A stretch of DNA of 64,000 nucleotides from an uncultured Clostridia bacterium (GCA_947510165.1 CANNSB010000001.1:1-64000); one strand, 5' to 3'. Positions 43,853-55,887 are shown, counted from the first letter of the stretch. The notes: a model not told the origin generated them from the letters alone. Made by a program: numbers and translations.

Positions 43853-45028
43853 TTATATCTTTATCATCGATTGATATTCTTTTGATATATCAAAATGGGA
43901 TGAACATCCCATAGAGAATAAAATAGATGTATTTAAAGTATTTATTGATTGTTTTGGAAAATGTTTTTGGATAGGTGCAAAGCTATTAAAGATTGGTAGA
44001 CTAGAATTTTTTTTTGCTAATCTAATAAGTTCAACCCCTTTTTTATTGGCTCCTAATATTCTGATATATTTAGGATTTTCTAAATTTTGTTTTTTAGAGA
44101 TAGATAAAACAAGCTGAAAGACTATTCTTCGTATCCTTGATAATGTGTATCTCTTTGTTTTTATATTTATAAAAAATTCTTCTAAAGTATTAGATGTTTT
44201 TGCAATATTTATGATTCTGTTTTCAAGTCCTTCATCTACGTCTAATATATTTTTGAAATCTTCTGGATTAGAAGATTTCAATTTATATAGAATGATTTTT
44301 TCTATATTCTTTATATTAAATATATGATTAGGACTTTTTATATATTCTAAATAGCTATTTTTAGTAATAAATTTTTTTATAGAATCCAAACCACTAATCA
44401 GTATATGATTTCTTATAAAAGATGCACTTGCAAATTCTTGGATAGGATATTTTTGATTATGTTCTACAAGTTTTCTTTTTATGGTTGTAGGTTTAATGGA
44501 TGATTTATAAAAATTCAAAGCTTTTATATATTCTATACCTAGTGTATTATTGGGTTTATTAAATATATTAGAAATATTATCGCCATATATATCAGAAATT
44601 GTTTTTGATATAGCAGCAGGATAACTTATCCCTTTTTTTATATTTAATTTAAATATTTGATTATTTTTTAAATTCGTTGATATATCTGCTCCATGAATGA
44701 TATTTTTAATATCTCCGTCTTCCGATCCAAAACAAAGTTGATTAACGATTCCAAAATTTTCTAATATATATATAGATGCTTTTGAAAAGATTTCAGCACA
44801 ACATCCAGAAAATTCAGGGGGAATTTCTATCATAAGATCTATACCGTTTTCTATTGCTGTTTTTGTTCTGGTCCATTTAGAAAATATAGAAAGATCTCCA
44901 CGTTGCATTAAGTGTCCACTCATTATTCCTATAATATGTGATACACCAGTATTTCTTATACAATCTATTTGATATTTGTGTCCTTTATGAAAAGGATTAT
45001 ATTCGCATATTATACTAGAAATTGTCAT
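43853..45028 (-). CDS. tmcAL: tRNA(Met) cytidine acetate ligase
   Basis: 391 aa, ATG with SD AGGAGG. Nucleotidyltransferase-type N-terminus SIICEYNPFHKGHKYQI (HxGH motif), GIMSGHLMQRGDLSIFSKW, ENGIDLMIEIPPEF, LCFGSEDGD, then the tRNA-binding helical part (NPKYIRILGANKKGVELIRL). TmcAL (YlbM) uses acetate and ATP to make N4-acetylcytidine at the wobble base of elongator tRNA-Met. It is divergent from ackA (111 bp), an arrangement that fits its use of acetate. Confidence 0.88.
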   Translation of the reverse strand: MTISSIICEYNPFHKGHKYQIDCIRNTGVSHIIGIMSGHLMQRGDLSIFSKWTRTKTAIENGIDLMIEIPPEFSGCCAEIFSKASIYILENFGIVNQLCFGSEDGDIKNIIHGADISTNLKNNQIFKLNIKKGISYPAAISKTISDIYGDNISNIFNKPNNTLGIEYIKALNFYKSSIKPTTIKRKLVEHNQKYPIQEFASASFIRNHILISGLDSIKKFITKNSYLEYIKSPNHIFNIKNIEKIILYKLKSSNPEDFKNILDVDEGLENRIINIAKTSNTLEEFFINIKTKRYTLSRIRRIVFQLVLSISKKQNLENPKYIRILGANKKGVELIRLAKKNSSLPIFNSFAPIQKHFPKQSINTLNTSILFSMGCSSHFDISKEYQSMIKI

Positions 45029-45139
45029 TATATAAATGCCTCCTACTTGAATTATAGATTAGCTATGATATAATATTTATATTATACGATATTAATCTAA
45101 ATATTTATATATTTTCTAATTTGAAAGGAATTTGTATTC

Positions 45140-46345
45140 ATGAAAATTCTTGTTATAAATGCGGGGAGCTCTTCTTTAAAATATCAATTAATTAATATGG
45201 ATAGAGAAGAAGTTATTGCCAAAGGAATCTGCGAACGAATAGGCGTTGGTGGAAAAATTGTTCATAAAATAGGAGAAAAAGTTGTTCTTACAGAGGAAAC
45301 AACGTTTAATGATCATTCGGATGCATTTTCTAAATTATTAGATGTTCTTTTAAACGGAAAAGGAAAAGTTATAAACAATATATCTGAAATAGATGCTATT
45401 GGACATAGAATTGTTCAAGGAGCTGAAAAGTTTCATGAATCTGTTTTAATAACAGAAGATGTATTGAAGATAATAATAGATATATCAGATCTAGCCCCAC
45501 TACACAATCCTTCACAGGTTCAAGCTATACAAGCATGTATAGCAATTTTTGGAAAAGATATTCCGCAGATTGCAACATTTGATACTGCGTTTCATCAAAC
45601 GATGCCAGAAAAAGCATATATATATGGAATACCATATGAATATTATGAAGAATATAATATAAGAAAATATGGATTTCATGGAACTTCTCATAGATTTGTA
45701 AGTAGAAGAATGGCAGATCTGTTAGGTAAACATATTATGGATCTTAAAATAGTTACATGTCATCTTGGAAATGGCTGTTCAGTTGCTGCAATAGATGGGG
45801 GAAAGTCTATAGATACTTCAATGGGGTTTACACCTCTAGATGGTCTTTTAATGGGAACAAGATCGGGTGCAGTTGATCCATCAGTTTTGTTATATATAAT
45901 GGATAAAGAAGGAATAAGTCCATCGGATATGAGTGATATGTTAAATAAAAAATCAGGTATATTTGGAATTTCTGGGGGAATAACAGATGATAGAGACCTT
46001 AGAAAAGCATCTGCTGAAGGAGATAAAAGAGCAACATTGGCTGGAAAAGTTCAAAGATATCAAATAAAAAAGTTTATTGGATCATATGCTGCTGCTATGG
46101 GTGGGATAGACGCGGTTGTTTTTACAGGAGGAATAGGAGAAAACTCTGCACTTGTTAGAGAAAAAGTTTGTGATTATATGAATTTTCTAGGTTTAAATTT
46201 TGATAAAGATAAAAATATTAAACTTAATGGAAAAGAGGCAGAGATATCTTGTGAAAACTCTAGAGTTAAAGCCTGGATAATACCAACAAATGAAGAGTTG
46301 TTGATTGCCCAAGATACTCAAAAAATTCTTAATAGAATAAGATAG
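45140..46345 (+). CDS. ackA: Acetate kinase
   Basis: 401 aa, ATG with SD GAAAGG. MKILVINAGSSSLKYQLINM (phosphate 1), ATFDTAFHQTMPEKAYIYGI, KYGFHGTSHRFVS, VTCHLGNGCSVAAIDGGKSI, TPLDGLLMGTRSGAVDPSVL, GGIGENS near the end: all ASKHA motifs of AckA. Makes ATP and acetate from acetyl phosphate; no pta in the window. Confidence 0.97.
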   Translation: MKILVINAGSSSLKYQLINMDREEVIAKGICERIGVGGKIVHKIGEKVVLTEETTFNDHSDAFSKLLDVLLNGKGKVINNISEIDAIGHRIVQGAEKFHESVLITEDVLKIIIDISDLAPLHNPSQVQAIQACIAIFGKDIPQIATFDTAFHQTMPEKAYIYGIPYEYYEEYNIRKYGFHGTSHRFVSRRMADLLGKHIMDLKIVTCHLGNGCSVAAIDGGKSIDTSMGFTPLDGLLMGTRSGAVDPSVLLYIMDKEGISPSDMSDMLNKKSGIFGISGGITDDRDLRKASAEGDKRATLAGKVQRYQIKKFIGSYAAAMGGIDAVVFTGGIGENSALVREKVCDYMNFLGLNFDKDKNIKLNGKEAEISCENSRVKAWIIPTNEELLIAQDTQKILNRIR

Positions 46346-46365
46346 CAAAAAAAGTTTAAAAACTA

Positions 46366-46394
46366 TTGACAATAGTTTAAATAAATGTTAGATT
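46366..46394 (+). promoter_or_regulatory. Promoter of the hrcA-grpE-dnaK-dnaJ operon
   Basis: TTGACA (46366-46371), 17 nt, TAGATT (46389-46394); the CIRCE begins at the -10. Confidence 0.75.
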
Positions 46395-46433
46395 ATCATT
46401 AGCACTCTATACTGATGAGTGCTAATGATAATC
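46391..46433. promoter_or_regulatory. Perfect extended CIRCE, HrcA operator
   Basis: TTAGCACTC-N9-GAGTGCTAA (46399-46425), extended to 17 bp perfect arms (GATTATCATTAGCACTC). Autoregulation by HrcA. Confidence 0.95.
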
Positions 46434-46471
46434 TTGTTTTATGGGATTTCTAAGAGGAGGTTTTAGAAAGA

Positions 46472-47515
46472 ATGGATAGTAGAAAGTTGGAAATTCTTTC
46501 AATAGTTGTTGGAGAATATATAAAAACAGGAGAAGCTGTTTCTTCTAAAACTATTTCTAATATACTTTCTTTTAAAGTTTCTTCAGCTACCATACGTAAT
46601 GATATGGCTATTTTGGAAAAACAAGGGTTTTTAGATCAATTATACACTTCTTCAGGGAGAATACCTTCATATAAGGGTTATCGAACATATATAAATTTGT
46701 TAATGAAACCTTATAAATTATCTCAAGATGACAAAACAACAATCGATAATTTATTAGAATGCCAAAATTTTACTATGGAAAATATAATAGAAAATTCTTT
46801 AGATGTTTTATCAAATCTAACAGGTTGTTTAGCTGTTGGATCAATAAGTATGATAGATTATTCTGTTATTTCCAAAGTTGAGATTATCCCTACAGGAAAA
46901 AGACTTTATTTGATAATACTTATAACTTCTAGTGGATTTATAAAAAATAAAGTTTTTAGAGTAAGTATTGATTTGTCCCATGATCAATTGGAATTTTTTT
47001 ATAATTTTATAAAAAAAAATGTGTCTGGTATAAATGTTCAAGATTTTACAGAAGATTACTTAGAAAAATTGACATTTGCATTGGGCATATACACAATGGT
47101 TTTATCACCTTTTTTAAATGTAATACACATATTAAGTGAAGAGGTTATTAGCGGAAAATTCGAGTTTAGAGGACATTCAAATATACTTCAAAGAGAAGAT
47201 GTAGAGATCTCTCAAATTTTAAAATTTCTTTCAGATAAGCAAAATTTATATAATTTATCATCTGATGTTTTTGATGGAATACATGTTATATTTGGTAATG
47301 AAAGTGAAGATTTTGTTGTTACAAATTCTAGTTTATTATTATCAAAATGTAGTATTGGTGATTTAGATTATGGTTCTTTTGGATTGATTGGTCCAATTAG
47401 GCTTAATTATACAAAAATTATACCATATCTTGAATATTTTTCTAAAAGTATAACCAAACTATTATTAGATTTTATTTCATCTAATCAAGAAGATAACAAA
47501 TTGAAAGGGGATTGA
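46472..47515 (+). CDS. hrcA: Heat-inducible transcription repressor HrcA
   Basis: 347 aa, ATG with SD GAGGAGG. Winged-helix N-terminus: RKLEILSIVVGEYIKTGEAV, SSKTISNILSFKVSSATIRN, DMAILEKQGFLDQLYTSSGR, IPSYKGYRTYI. C-terminal GAF-like part ends in GLIGPIRLNYTKIIPYLEYF. Represses its own operon and groESL by CIRCE binding; needs GroEL for activity. Overlaps grpE start. Confidence 0.96.
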   Translation: MDSRKLEILSIVVGEYIKTGEAVSSKTISNILSFKVSSATIRNDMAILEKQGFLDQLYTSSGRIPSYKGYRTYINLLMKPYKLSQDDKTTIDNLLECQNFTMENIIENSLDVLSNLTGCLAVGSISMIDYSVISKVEIIPTGKRLYLIILITSSGFIKNKVFRVSIDLSHDQLEFFYNFIKKNVSGINVQDFTEDYLEKLTFALGIYTMVLSPFLNVIHILSEEVISGKFEFRGHSNILQREDVEISQILKFLSDKQNLYNLSSDVFDGIHVIFGNESEDFVVTNSSLLLSKCSIGDLDYGSFGLIGPIRLNYTKIIPYLEYFSKSITKLLLDFISSNQEDNKLKGD

Positions 47516-48117
47516 TGTTTGTGTCGGACAAAAAAAATAATTCAACGGAAAAAAATATTGATGAATCTTTAAATACTGAGAAAGATTTACAAGAAAATCA
47601 GATAAATATTGATCAAGATGAAGTTATAGAATCAGGTTTAGAAGATAAGGAAAGTACAGAAGATATTTCTCTTGATGGAGAACTTGAAAATGCTATTAAA
47701 GAAAATCAAGAATTAAAAGATAGTTTTTTACGAAAAGTTGCTGAATTTGATAATTTTAGAAAAAGAACTATAAAAGAAAAAAATGATATAAAAGCGTCTA
47801 GTATTTGTGATACAGCATTAGAAATACTACCTATACTGGATAATTTTGAAAGTGCATTTTCTTACGAATGTTCCGATGAAAAATTTAAAAAAGGCATAGA
47901 AATGATCTTAAAACAATTTAAATCCACACTAAATAAAATGGGAATTACAGAGATAGATTGTTTTCATAAACCTTTCAATCCTGATTTGCATAATGCAATA
48001 AGTCAGGTTCAAGATAAGGATTTGGAAGAAAATATAGTTTCACAAGTTTGTCAAAAAGGATACCAACTAGAAGGTAAAGTTATTCGTCATGCTATGGTAA
48101 TAGTTGCTAATCCTTAG
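47515..48117 (+). CDS. grpE: Nucleotide exchange factor GrpE
   Basis: About 200 aa. Start is ATG 47515 (4 nt from AAAGGGG) or GTG 47521 (10 nt); both overlap or abut the hrcA stop, so coupling is certain. Acidic, disordered first ~65 residues, long coiled coil (LKDSFLRKVAEFDNFRKRTI), then the beta-wing GMTEIDCFHKPFNPDLHNAI-like segment and VCQKGYQLEGKVIRHAMVIV. Releases ADP from DnaK. Confidence 0.95.
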   Translation: MFVSDKKNNSTEKNIDESLNTEKDLQENQINIDQDEVIESGLEDKESTEDISLDGELENAIKENQELKDSFLRKVAEFDNFRKRTIKEKNDIKASSICDTALEILPILDNFESAFSYECSDEKFKKGIEMILKQFKSTLNKMGITEIDCFHKPFNPDLHNAISQVQDKDLEENIVSQVCQKGYQLEGKVIRHAMVIVANP

Positions 48118-48184
48118 TAGTTAAAAATTAATTAATGATATCACCTTGCTTATAAAGCGGGTTTATATATTTAAATATTTATAG

Positions 48185-50047
<1,863 letters not shown>

Positions 50048-50076
50048 TAAAGAATTATTAATTAATTAATTTATAA

Positions 50077-50109
50077 AAAGAAAAGGCTTTTAAAAAGCCT
50101 TTTCTTTTA
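50077..50109 (+). terminator. Terminator after dnaK
   Basis: AAAAGAAAAGGCTTTT / AAAAGCCTTTTCTTTT hairpin. dnaJ follows 50 bp later, so partial read-through would set a lower DnaJ level. Confidence 0.8.
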
Positions 50110-50159
50110 AGTTATAAAGGTTTAATTTTTATTATATAATATAAAGGTGGTAATTTTTA

Positions 50160-51296
50160 ATGTCTCAAAAGAAAGATTATTATGAAATTTTAGGAGTTGA
50201 TCGAGGTTGTACAGAAGAAGATTTGAAAAAATCTTATAGAAAATTATCGAAAAAGCACCATCCAGATTTAAACCCTAATGATAAAGCTGCAGAAGATAAG
50301 TTTAAAGAGATAAGTGAAGCATATGAAGTTTTATCCGATAGCTCTAAAAAAAGACAATATGATCAATTTGGACATTCTACACAAGGAGGCGGAGGAGGAG
50401 GCTTCGGAGGAGGCTTCGGAGGATTTGAAGGATTTGATATTGGAGATATTTTTGAAGGATTTTTTGGTGGAAGTGGATTTGGGAGAAATTCTAATCCTAA
50501 TAGTCCAAAAGTTGGAGAAGATATTAATCAATCAGTAGTTATATCATTTTTAGAAGCATGTAAAGGTGTTAAAAAAAAGATAAATATAGCATATAAAAAG
50601 TCATGTGAAAGTTGTAGAGGAAACGGAAGTGAATCGGGAACATCCTTAGAATCTTGCGGACAATGTAAAGGATCTGGGGTTATAAAAGTTCAACAAAGAA
50701 CAGCTTTTGGAGCAATCTCAAGTTCTAGAGCTTGTACAAGTTGTAGTGGAAAAGGGAAAATTATTAAAAAGTCATGCGTACCTTGTAAAGGACGTGGATT
50801 TAAAGAAGAAATTTCTGATATAAGTATAGATATACCTGCTGGAATTGATCATGGGCAAACTCTTTCTGTAAGAGATAGCGGTCATTGTGGTTTAAATGGG
50901 GGGCCAAGAGGAGATTTAAATCTAACTGTTTCTGTAACTGCTGATAGTTTATTTAAAAGAAAAGGTTATGATATTATTTGTGAACTACCTATAACATATA
51001 TGCAGGCCGTTTTGGGAGATGATGTTGTTGTTCCTACAATAGATGGGAAAGTTAAATATAGTATATCAGCAGGAACACAGCCAGGAACAGTTTTTAGACT
51101 TAAAGGAAAAGGTGTTACCCACGTTAATAGTAGGTCAAAAGGAGATCAATATGTAGAAGTGAATGTTGAAGTTCCTAAAAATATGACAAAAACTCAGAAA
51201 GAGGCGTTAAGAAATTTTGAAAATTTATTAACAACAAAAAATTATGAAAAAAGAGAAGGTTTTTTTGATAAAATCAAAAATATGTTTAAAGATTAA
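50160..51296 (+). CDS. dnaJ: Co-chaperone DnaJ (Hsp40)
   Basis: 378 aa, ATG with SD AAAGGTGG. J-domain [20 protein letters not shown] with HHPDLNP (HPD), Gly/Phe-rich stretch (~75-120), four zinc repeats ([32 protein letters not shown]), and the C-terminal peptide-binding domains. Last gene of the heat-shock operon. Confidence 0.97.
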   Translation: MSQKKDYYEILGVDRGCTEEDLKKSYRKLSKKHHPDLNPNDKAAEDKFKEISEAYEVLSDSSKKRQYDQFGHSTQGGGGGGFGGGFGGFEGFDIGDIFEGFFGGSGFGRNSNPNSPKVGEDINQSVVISFLEACKGVKKKINIAYKKSCESCRGNGSESGTSLESCGQCKGSGVIKVQQRTAFGAISSSRACTSCSGKGKIIKKSCVPCKGRGFKEEISDISIDIPAGIDHGQTLSVRDSGHCGLNGGPRGDLNLTVSVTADSLFKRKGYDIICELPITYMQAVLGDDVVVPTIDGKVKYSISAGTQPGTVFRLKGKGVTHVNSRSKGDQYVEVNVEVPKNMTKTQKEALRNFENLLTTKNYEKREGFFDKIKNMFKD

Positions 51297-51297
51297 A

Positions 51298-51326
51298 TTG
51301 TAATAGATCTATATCTTGTGTATAAT
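51298..51326 (+). promoter_or_regulatory. Promoter of guaA
   Basis: TTGTAA (51298-51303), 17 nt, TATAAT (51321-51326), right after the dnaJ stop. Confidence 0.65.
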
Positions 51327-51366
51327 GAAAGATAATAATAAAGATGTTGAAAGATGGTGTATTATT

Positions 51367-52896
51367 TTGAATCAAACCGTTTTGGTTCTAGATTTTGGAG
51401 GACAGTTTAATCAATTAATTGCTAGACGAGTTCGAGAAAGCAATGTTTATTGTGAAGTTCATCCGTATAATATTTCTATAATGGATATAAAAAAACATAA
51501 TCCTATAGGAATTATTTTAACTGGGGGTCCAAATAGTGTATATGAAGAAGGCTCTCCTAAACTAGATAAAGAAATATTTAATATGGGAATACCAATATTG
51601 GGAATATGTTATGGATCTCAATTAATGGCTCACACTCTAGGTGGAGAAGTTTCTAATTCTATAACTAGGGAATATGGTAAAACTTTAACAAATTATGATA
51701 ATACTAGTGATATTTTTTCTGGAATAGATAATAATGCATATTCATGGATGAGTCATACTGATTATATTTCAAAAATTCCAGAAGGTTTTAAAAAAACAGC
51801 ATATACATCATCATGTCCTGTAGCAGCAATGGAAGATAAATCTAGAAATTTATATGCTATACAATTTCACCCAGAAGTATCCCATACAGAATATGGTAAA
51901 GATATGATACAAAATTTTTTAATAATCATATGTAAAGCAAAAAAAGATTGGACAATGGGAAATTATGCTAAAACTTCTATAATTTCTATAAAAGAAAAGG
52001 TTGGTAATGGAAAAGTCTTGTTGGCTCTTTCTGGTGGGGTAGATTCTTCTGTAGCTGCAGCGCTTGTTTCAAAAGCAGTAGGTGATAATCTTATTTGTAT
52101 ATTTGTCGATCATGGATTTATGAGAAAAGATGAAGCAGAAGAAGTTAGAGTTGCTTTTAGTGGGATGAATCTTAATCTTATAATTGTAGATGCAAAAAAG
52201 AGATTTATGGATAGATTGATAGGTGTTTTTGACCCAGAAGATAAAAGAAAGATAATAGGGGAAGAGTTTATAAGAGTTTTTGAAGACGAGGCAAAAAAAA
52301 TAGGTAGTGTCGACTATTTAGTTCAAGGTACTATCTATCCAGATGTAATAGAGTCAGGATTTGGAAATTCTGCTGTTATAAAAAGTCATCATAATGTTGG
52401 AGGAATTCCAGATTGTGTTGAATTTAAAGAAATTATAGAACCTTTAAGGCTTTTATTTAAAGATGAAGTTAGGGATTTAGGATTAGAAATTGGATTACCA
52501 GAATATTTAGTTTTTAGACAGCCATTTCCTGGTCCAGGTTTGGCTATACGAATTATTGGAGATATTACAGAAAAAAAATTAGATATTTTAAGAGAGTCTG
52601 ACTATATATTTAGAGAAGAGATAGAAAAAGCTGGCCTTGATAAAAATATAAATCAATATTTTACAGTTTTAACCTCTGTAAAATCTGTCGGCGTTATGGG
52701 AGATTTTAGAACGTATGATTATACACTTGCTTTAAGGGCGGTTACGACTACTGATTTTATGACAGCGGATTTTGCAAAAATTCCTTATGAAGATTTAGAA
52801 AAAATAAGTGTTAGAATAGTGAATGAAGTTAAACATATAAATAGAATAGTTTATGATATAACTACAAAACCACCATCCACCATTGAATGGGAATAG
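51367..52896 (+). CDS. guaA: GMP synthase (glutamine-hydrolysing)
   Basis: 509 aa from TTG 51367 (SD AGATGGTG 9 nt before); longer in-frame starts lie in or before the promoter and are rejected. Amidotransferase domain: [53 protein letters not shown] (nucleophile Cys), [14 protein letters not shown]-pyrophosphatase domain: [20 protein letters not shown] (PP-loop), dimerisation end KPPSTIEWE. Makes GMP from XMP, ATP and Gln. Confidence 0.97.
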   Translation: MNQTVLVLDFGGQFNQLIARRVRESNVYCEVHPYNISIMDIKKHNPIGIILTGGPNSVYEEGSPKLDKEIFNMGIPILGICYGSQLMAHTLGGEVSNSITREYGKTLTNYDNTSDIFSGIDNNAYSWMSHTDYISKIPEGFKKTAYTSSCPVAAMEDKSRNLYAIQFHPEVSHTEYGKDMIQNFLIIICKAKKDWTMGNYAKTSIISIKEKVGNGKVLLALSGGVDSSVAAALVSKAVGDNLICIFVDHGFMRKDEAEEVRVAFSGMNLNLIIVDAKKRFMDRLIGVFDPEDKRKIIGEEFIRVFEDEAKKIGSVDYLVQGTIYPDVIESGFGNSAVIKSHHNVGGIPDCVEFKEIIEPLRLLFKDEVRDLGLEIGLPEYLVFRQPFPGPGLAIRIIGDITEKKLDILRESDYIFREEIEKAGLDKNINQYFTVLTSVKSVGVMGDFRTYDYTLALRAVTTTDFMTADFAKIPYEDLEKISVRIVNEVKHINRIVYDITTKPPSTIEWE

Positions 52897-52925
52897 TTTT
52901 GTAAATTTAATTTGGAGGAAGACTT

Positions 52926-53246
52926 ATGACATATTTTTATCTACATATGATATTAATAGTTGTTGCTATGATATTTTTTCTTTTTGAATATAAGAAAGAA
53001 AGAAAGATATATCAACTAATATTACTTATTTGGATACCTTTTAGCGGATTGAGATATATAAGCGATAATAGAATATTTTTAATAGCAGTTGGTGTTTTGC
53101 AATTTATATTATTTGGATTAATGCTATTCTTTTTATTTAAACAAAAAAAATCTAAATCGGATAAATCTTCTGAAAATAATCCGGTGATTTTATCTGAGGT
53201 GGAGAAACAAGAAGATGAATTAGTTGTAGATGATTTAAAAAAATAA
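52926..53246 (+). CDS. Small membrane protein, unknown
   Basis: 106 aa, ATG with SD TTGGAGG. Three membrane spans (~5-20, ~30-46, ~55-78: IFLIAVGVLQFILFGLMLFF) and a charged cytoplasmic tail (KQKKSKSDKSSENN...EDELVVDDLKK). Between guaA (29 bp) and the dehydrogenase gene (26 bp), probably co-transcribed. No family recognised. Confidence 0.6.
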   Translation: MTYFYLHMILIVVAMIFFLFEYKKERKIYQLILLIWIPFSGLRYISDNRIFLIAVGVLQFILFGLMLFFLFKQKKSKSDKSSENNPVILSEVEKQEDELVVDDLKK

Positions 53247-53272
53247 AATAAATTTATTTTGGGGGTTTATGA

Positions 53273-54229
53273 TTGAAAATAGTTGTTTTAGATGGCTCTA
53301 GTGTTAATCCAGGGGATTTATCCTATAAGTTTCTTGATAATTACGGAGATGTATCTATATATGATTACACGGATGAATCGCAAATTTATGATCGAATTTC
53401 TGATATAGACATAGTTTTAACTAATAAAGTTTCTATTTCTAGAGAAGTTATAGAAAAAGCTAATAATTTAAAATTTATATGTTTGTTATCAACAGGATAT
53501 AATATAATTGACATAGAGGCGGCAAATGAAAATAATATTGTTGTAAGTAATATTCCTGATTATTCTAGTATGGCTGTGGCACAATTTACATTTTCTTTGA
53601 TATTACAATTTTATTCTAAAATTTCTATATACGATAAAATTGTAAAATCTGGGGAATGGGGAACAAGTGGAAAATTTTGTATATATAACGGAGATACCTA
53701 TGAGCTATTTAATAAGACTATAGGCATTATTGGGTTTGGGAGTATCGCACAAAAAGTTTCAGAAATTGCAAAATCTTTTGGTATGAATATTCTTGTATAT
53801 TCTAGAACTGTAAAAAAAGAATATGAATCTAATATTTTAAGTTTTGTTGATAAAGAATATCTATTTAAAAACAGCGATATAATATCTATACATTGTCCTT
53901 TAAATAAAAATACATATAATATGGTTAATAAAGATTTAATAAAATTTATGAAATATAATAGTATAATTATAAATACATCACGAGGAAGTATAATAAATGA
54001 AGTTGATTTATCAACTGCATTAAACAAAGGTAAAATAATGGGTGCTGGTATGGATGTAGTTTCTGTAGAGCCAATAGAGGATACAAATCCTCTTCTAACT
54101 GCAAAAAATTGTATCATAACACCTCATATGGCATGGAGCCCAATTGAATCAAGGTCTAGAATGTTAAAAATTTGTGAACAAAATATAATATGTTTTATAA
54201 AAGGAAATCCAATTAATAGAATAAAATAA
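53273..54229 (+). CDS. D-2-hydroxyacid dehydrogenase (glycerate dehydrogenase-like)
   Basis: 318 aa from TTG 53273 (SD GGGGG). NAD-binding domain KTIGIIGFGSIAQKVSEIAK, catalytic Arg in INTSRGSIINEVDLSTAL, Glu in MDVVSVEPIEDTNPLL, His in CIITPHMAWSPIESR: family of hydroxypyruvate/glycerate dehydrogenases (HprA-like). Its last residues INRIK are encoded within the terminator palindrome. Confidence 0.88.
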   Translation: MKIVVLDGSSVNPGDLSYKFLDNYGDVSIYDYTDESQIYDRISDIDIVLTNKVSISREVIEKANNLKFICLLSTGYNIIDIEAANENNIVVSNIPDYSSMAVAQFTFSLILQFYSKISIYDKIVKSGEWGTSGKFCIYNGDTYELFNKTIGIIGFGSIAQKVSEIAKSFGMNILVYSRTVKKEYESNILSFVDKEYLFKNSDIISIHCPLNKNTYNMVNKDLIKFMKYNSIIINTSRGSIINEVDLSTALNKGKIMGAGMDVVSVEPIEDTNPLLTAKNCIITPHMAWSPIESRSRMLKICEQNIICFIKGNPINRIK

Positions 54230-54284
54230 AAATAGCTAAAAAGATTTAAAATCTTTTTAGCTATTTTTATTTTATTCTATTAAT
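54212..54284. terminator. 73 bp perfect palindromic terminator shared by convergent genes
   Basis: 36 bp arms (54212-54247 and 54249-54284) around a single A. Each arm contains ATTAATAGAATAAAATAAAA, i.e. the end of a coding sequence: both genes end in INRIK-stop. Confidence 0.9.
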
Positions 54285-54512
54285 ATCTAAAACACATTTA
54301 TTACATAGATTTTTTCCTTTGAAATCAGAAATATCATCAGAACTAGTGCAAAAAATACAGGAAGGTTGATATTTTTTAAGAATTATACTATTATTATCTA
54401 CATATATTTCTAAAGAATCCTTTTTTTCTATTGAAAAAGTTTTTCTAAGTTCCATAGGAAGAACTATACGACCAAGTTCATCTACAGGTCGAACAATACC
54501 AGTTGATTTCAT
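54267..54512 (-). CDS. AbrB/SpoVT-family regulator with zinc-finger tail
   Basis: 81 aa from ATG 54512 with GGAGG; longer upstream frame has no SD. Swapped-hairpin AbrB domain KSTGIVRPVDELGRIVLPME, LRKTFSIEKKDSLEIYVDNN, SIILKKYQPSC, then Cys-x-x-Cys ... Cys-x-x-Cys (CIFCTSSDDISDFKGKNLCN, KC), a small metal-binding unit found in clostridial AbrB-like proteins. Probably a transition-state or sporulation regulator; targets unknown. Confidence 0.88.
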   Translation of the reverse strand: MKSTGIVRPVDELGRIVLPMELRKTFSIEKKDSLEIYVDNNSIILKKYQPSCIFCTSSDDISDFKGKNLCNKCVLDINRIK

Positions 54513-54801
54513 TTTTGCCTCCAAATATGTTAAATGTAAATTTATTTTTCTTATGAAAATTATTATAGCAATTATGGAAAAAAAAGTCAATATAATACTA
54601 ATAATGGTTTTTTTTCGTATTATATTGTAACTTTTTATTAAATAATACTAATTAAATTATAAAAACACATAAAAAATTATTTTAAATGTCGAAATAATTA
54701 GTATGTAAATAATATATACATATTTTAGTAAAATATAGGTTGCAAAAAAATAGTATTTTATGTATTATGATATAATATTAAAATAAAAGGGAGATTCAAT
54801 A

Positions 54802-55887
54802 ATGTCAAATAGACTTCTTCAAGGTATTGTTCATCAAATGAGGGATACGATTGATAGGATTATTGGAGTCATTGATGAAAGCGCGGTAGTTATTGCTTGT
54901 AGTGAATTATCAAAAATAGGCAAAAAAAAAGATTTCATAATAATAGAAGATTCTGATATATATCATACTTTTACAAAAGATGGATATACATATAAATTTT
55001 TTGGTCCACACTTAAGACCAGAATATGCTGTTTTTGTCGAAGGAATTGATGGAATAGCTAAAAATTATGTTCAACTTTTAGCCGTTTCTCTTTCCAATAT
55101 AAAACATTATTATGATGAGAAATATGATAAAAATAATTTTGTAAAGAATGTTGTCTTAGATAATATTTTACCTGGTGACGTATATGTAAAATCTAGAGAA
55201 CTACAGTTTAAATCTGATGTAAATAGAGTTGCCCTTATTATTCGCGTTTCAAAATCTAAAGATTTATCTGCATATGATATAATTTTAAATTTATTTCCAG
55301 ATCGAGCTTCTGATTTTATTTTTACAATAAATGACACAGATATAGTTTTAATTAAAGAAATAAAAGATAATGTTTCTAAAAAAGATATAGAAAAACTTTC
55401 ATTATCTATAGTAGATACTTTAGGGAGTGAATTTTATATACAGTCCACTATCGGTATAGGAACAATTGTTAGTGGAATAAAAGATTTTGCTAGATCTTTT
55501 AGAGAAGCACAAATAGCTTTAGAAGTTGGAAAAGTTTTTGATACAGAAAAATCTATAATTACATATGAAAACTTAGGTATTGCAAGGCTAATCTATCAAT
55601 TACCCTCAACTTTATGTGATACATTTTTAAAAGAAGTTTTTAAAAATGGATCTATAGATAATTTAGATCAAGAAACCCTTTTTACCATACAAAGTTTTTT
55701 TGAAAACAATTTAAATGTATCTGAAACATCTAGAAAATTATTTGTTCATAGAAATACTCTCGTATATAGATTAGAAAAAATTAAAAAAATAACAGGGTTA
55801 GATTTGAGAGAATTTGATCATGCAATAATATTTAAAATTGCTTTAATGGTTAAGAAATATTTAATTTCCAATCCTATAAAATTTTAA
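54802..55887 (+). CDS. CdaR/PucR-family transcriptional regulator
   Basis: 361 aa, ATG with SD AAGGGAG. N-terminal sensor ~1-130, GGDEF-like/CdaR middle domain (~130-270: YIQSTIGIGTIVSGIKDFAR, SFREAQIALEVGKVF) and C-terminal PucR-type HTH (FFENNLNVSETSRKLFVHRN, TLVYRLEKIKKITGLDLREF). Ligand unknown. Directly upstream of ftsEX (23 bp), an order I associate with clostridial genomes. The 210 bp gap before it holds an inverted repeat AATATAATAC/GTATTATATT near 54590 next to the AbrB promoter. Confidence 0.82.
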   Translation: MSNRLLQGIVHQMRDTIDRIIGVIDESAVVIACSELSKIGKKKDFIIIEDSDIYHTFTKDGYTYKFFGPHLRPEYAVFVEGIDGIAKNYVQLLAVSLSNIKHYYDEKYDKNNFVKNVVLDNILPGDVYVKSRELQFKSDVNRVALIIRVSKSKDLSAYDIILNLFPDRASDFIFTINDTDIVLIKEIKDNVSKKDIEKLSLSIVDTLGSEFYIQSTIGIGTIVSGIKDFARSFREAQIALEVGKVFDTEKSIITYENLGIARLIYQLPSTLCDTFLKEVFKNGSIDNLDQETLFTIQSFFENNLNVSETSRKLFVHRNTLVYRLEKIKKITGLDLREFDHAIIFKIALMVKKYLISNPIKF

